The position numbers and the translations under genes are program-made. Of a stretch of 64,000 nucleotides of DNA, positions 62,501 through 64,000 are shown piece after piece. Numbering within the stretch: the first letter of the stretch is position 1; each line of letters opens with the position of its first letter. The notes beneath the pieces were generated by a model that saw only the letters and a program-made list of their open reading frames with translations, was not told the origin of the DNA and did no database searches. This DNA is from Entoloma clypeatum (taxonomy: Eukaryota; Basidiomycota; Agaricomycetes; Agaricales; Entolomataceae), in the NCBI GenBank assembly GCA_963565915.1, contig OY751486.1, forward strand, positions 4,650,001 to 4,714,000. Reading direction: 5' to 3'.

Positions 62501-63941
62501 TCATGCTGGCTGCTCATTTAGATCTTCATCGAGACCTTTATAAGATTGGCCAAAGCACGGAAGGACCTCGACGATGACGAGGAGATGATTAGCGCTAGCC
62601 AAATCGGAGCCTTGTTCATAGATTTGACAGACCCGCAAAAGCTGAAACGTGCGATGTAAGAACGCTTTCCTTCTTGGTGATCTGCCTTATCTCCTGTCCC
62701 CAGTGAAGCCGCAAAGGAAGTCGACAGCAAATGCAACGCTAATGACTTCATCCACCTTGATTTGGCAAGCGACATTTTCAAGGCGCTTCTTGGCAAAAAA
62801 CGACAAGCATTGTCTGCAGAAGATAAATTCGTCGAACTCGAACTTGAAAGTGTGTTTTTGTGACGACCTTTAACTATTTATTGATTATGATTTGCTGCAG
62901 AGGAAGATATCAGAGTGCTGTGTCAGCTCTTGCCGAAGTTGCACATCCCGGACTCAGTCGATGATTATCAGATTATGCAGGTCAAGCTTTGGATGAACAA
63001 GATTCGCTCTGTACGTAGCCCTCGCTACTTCTCCGCTATCTTGTCTCATTCAAGTAATGAAATAGCATCGACCTCTGCGAGATGTTGTTGCCAACAATGC
63101 GTTCACCAAGTTTGAAACAACTATTTCGAAGAAGTTCGAGAGTCAGCTGAAAGGTCTCAATGAAGAAGAGGTTCGGAAACTGGGAACGCTGGATGCTATG
63201 TTCCAAGATCTGGATGATATAATTCCACTTGACGATGACGATGAGATTCCCAGCATTGACTTGCCCAAAAAAGGCAGGAAAAGGTATTTCCCCCAAATCC
63301 CGTCTCTGTACATGTCGTCTAGACTCATGTTTTACATTCTGCTGTAGGCGATCGACCAGTGTCGCAACGACAAGCACCGAAGGAGAAGACCTCCTGTCGG
63401 GTAACTCTCGGCATGGTAGATCAAAGGCAAAGTTCGTTTTTCTACCGAGCTATATGCGTATCTCGTTCCTGATGTCTCTACCACATGCAGGAGACCGCGC
63501 CTTTCCAATTCTGATGACGATTCGGATGGCGAGATTAGTACACCACCTGCCTCTGTTAAACCCAGACGGACTCTACCCAAGAGGTCAGGAGAAGTTCCAT
63601 GCATACCTTTGGGTGCCTTTACTAAATAGGCACACAGGGCATCCAGAAAACCTGTCCCAGTCATTGAAATTAGCTCCGACAGCGACGAAGAGTTGACACC
63701 CGGCCCACGTGCTCGGCCCCGGTACGTCTCAAATACTCATCACTTATTGCATCGACCTCCAACACAATACACCCATTTCAGCCGTACCAAAGTCAAAGAA
63801 GAGGAGCAATTGGATGAAGAGATCGATGAATTGCTTGATAACGACGAGAATGGACAATCGATAGAGACTCCGTTTGACTCGATCATGGATGACTCGCATG
63901 ATGAGGAAGAAGAGGTAAATGATCTACTAGCTGAAGAGTGA
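59522..63941 (+). CDS. YCG1: Condensin complex subunit 3 (HEAT-repeat, YCG1/Cnd3/CAP-G)
   Basis: Many exons on the plus strand. I could fix these: 59522-59846, 59902-60079, 60125-60313, 60372-60841, 60904-61242, 61304-61470, 61534-61701, 61760-61888, 61946-62089, 62151-62273, 62331-62462, 62522-62655, 62704-62849, 62901-63010 and 63066-63283; the exons from 63348 on are less sure and the last is 63782-63941. The N-terminus (I-L-D-Q-A-Q-I-S, then R-V-V-K-F-L-G-A-Y-I-K-F), the HEAT repeats (V-R-V-Q-T-V-I-A-L-C-K-L, E-V-R-R-A-A-L-L-N-I), and S-P-N-T-A-H-N-H-E-L-R-Q-C-L-S-F-F fit the CAP-G family. The tail is acidic and Ser-rich. As the HEAT subunit paired with the kleisin it helps condensin hold DNA in mitosis. 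The ATG at 59522 begins the conserved part; an in-frame ATG at 59342 is unlikely. Confidence 0.9.
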
Positions 63942-64000
63942 AATTGGTCCAAGTGCCACTTGAAAGCTTGACGCGTCAAATCATTTGAACACACTATCTG
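63942..64000. other. Downstream of YCG1
   Basis: The last 59 bases are probably 3' UTR. Nothing else can be said. Confidence 0.4.

Noticed and set aside
1..64000. CRISPR arrays, rRNA genes, bacterial operons
   Set aside because: None seen. The repeats here are LTRs, tandem Helitron units and duplications, and the genes are eukaryotic with introns.

Overview
This window reads as nuclear DNA of a mushroom-forming basidiomycete (Agaricomycetes). The evidence is many 45-70 bp GT-AG introns, mushroom-type BTB/POZ proteins, 7-TM-like membrane proteins of the DUF6534 and DUF6533 types, a CsbD-like stress protein, and single-copy eukaryotic genes (splicing factor CLF1/Crooked-neck, condensin HEAT subunit YCG1). 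There are no bacterial operons, rRNA genes or CRISPR arrays. A 200-N assembly gap lies at 2717-2916.

Layout. 1-2.1 kb: two tandem BTB-family genes, the first cut by the window edge. About 3.0-40.2 kb: a nest of transposable elements. Gypsy-1 (3276-10553, minus strand, two identical 533-bp LTRs, ATTAA target duplication) sits in the 3' end of an older Helitron. A second Helitron seems to run from about 10796 to 40175; its Rep/helicase gene (25.2-31.1 kb) has three introns and two in-frame stops. It was hit twice. Gypsy-2 (12401-25086, with an extra LTR at 11698-12244) entered its 5' leader and was itself split in the protease by a Ty1/copia element (14386-20181). Gypsy-3 (31398-40104) entered its 3' end. 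The Helitron borders the remains of a conserved host gene that was also split by a 1.39-kb hAT-like non-autonomous element (40260-41646, perfect 8-bp target duplication).

40.2-50.3 kb: gene-poor DNA with debris of CLF1 (an internal piece at 42.9 kb, a 3'-end copy at 46.5 kb), a segmental duplication (45.2-46.6 kb against 47.9-50.3 kb) and two small genes of unknown function. 50.3-64 kb: the host gene block: CLF1 (minus), CsbD-like (plus), a small hypothetical gene (minus), a DUF6534 protein (minus), a DUF6533-type gene with a probable 2-bp frameshift (plus) and YCG1 (plus). I rebuilt most of these exon by exon; the splice phases close for CLF1, CsbD, DUF6534, the second BTB gene and the small hypothetical gene.

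Most notable: Gypsy-1 carries on its antisense strand a two-exon gene whose six cysteines fit CX2CX6C-X11-CX2CX6C, the spacing of fungal Zn2Cys6 DNA-binding clusters but with the two half-sites in swapped order. The element's LTRs are saturated with CGGA, the CGG-type half-site such factors usually bind. This suggests, as inference only, a self-encoded regulator acting on its own LTRs. Other signals are a -1 slippery heptamer at the gag end of all three Ty3 elements, a primer-binding site in the copia element complementary to the anticodon region of initiator tRNA-Met, and LTR differences that are all transitions, mostly at CpG.
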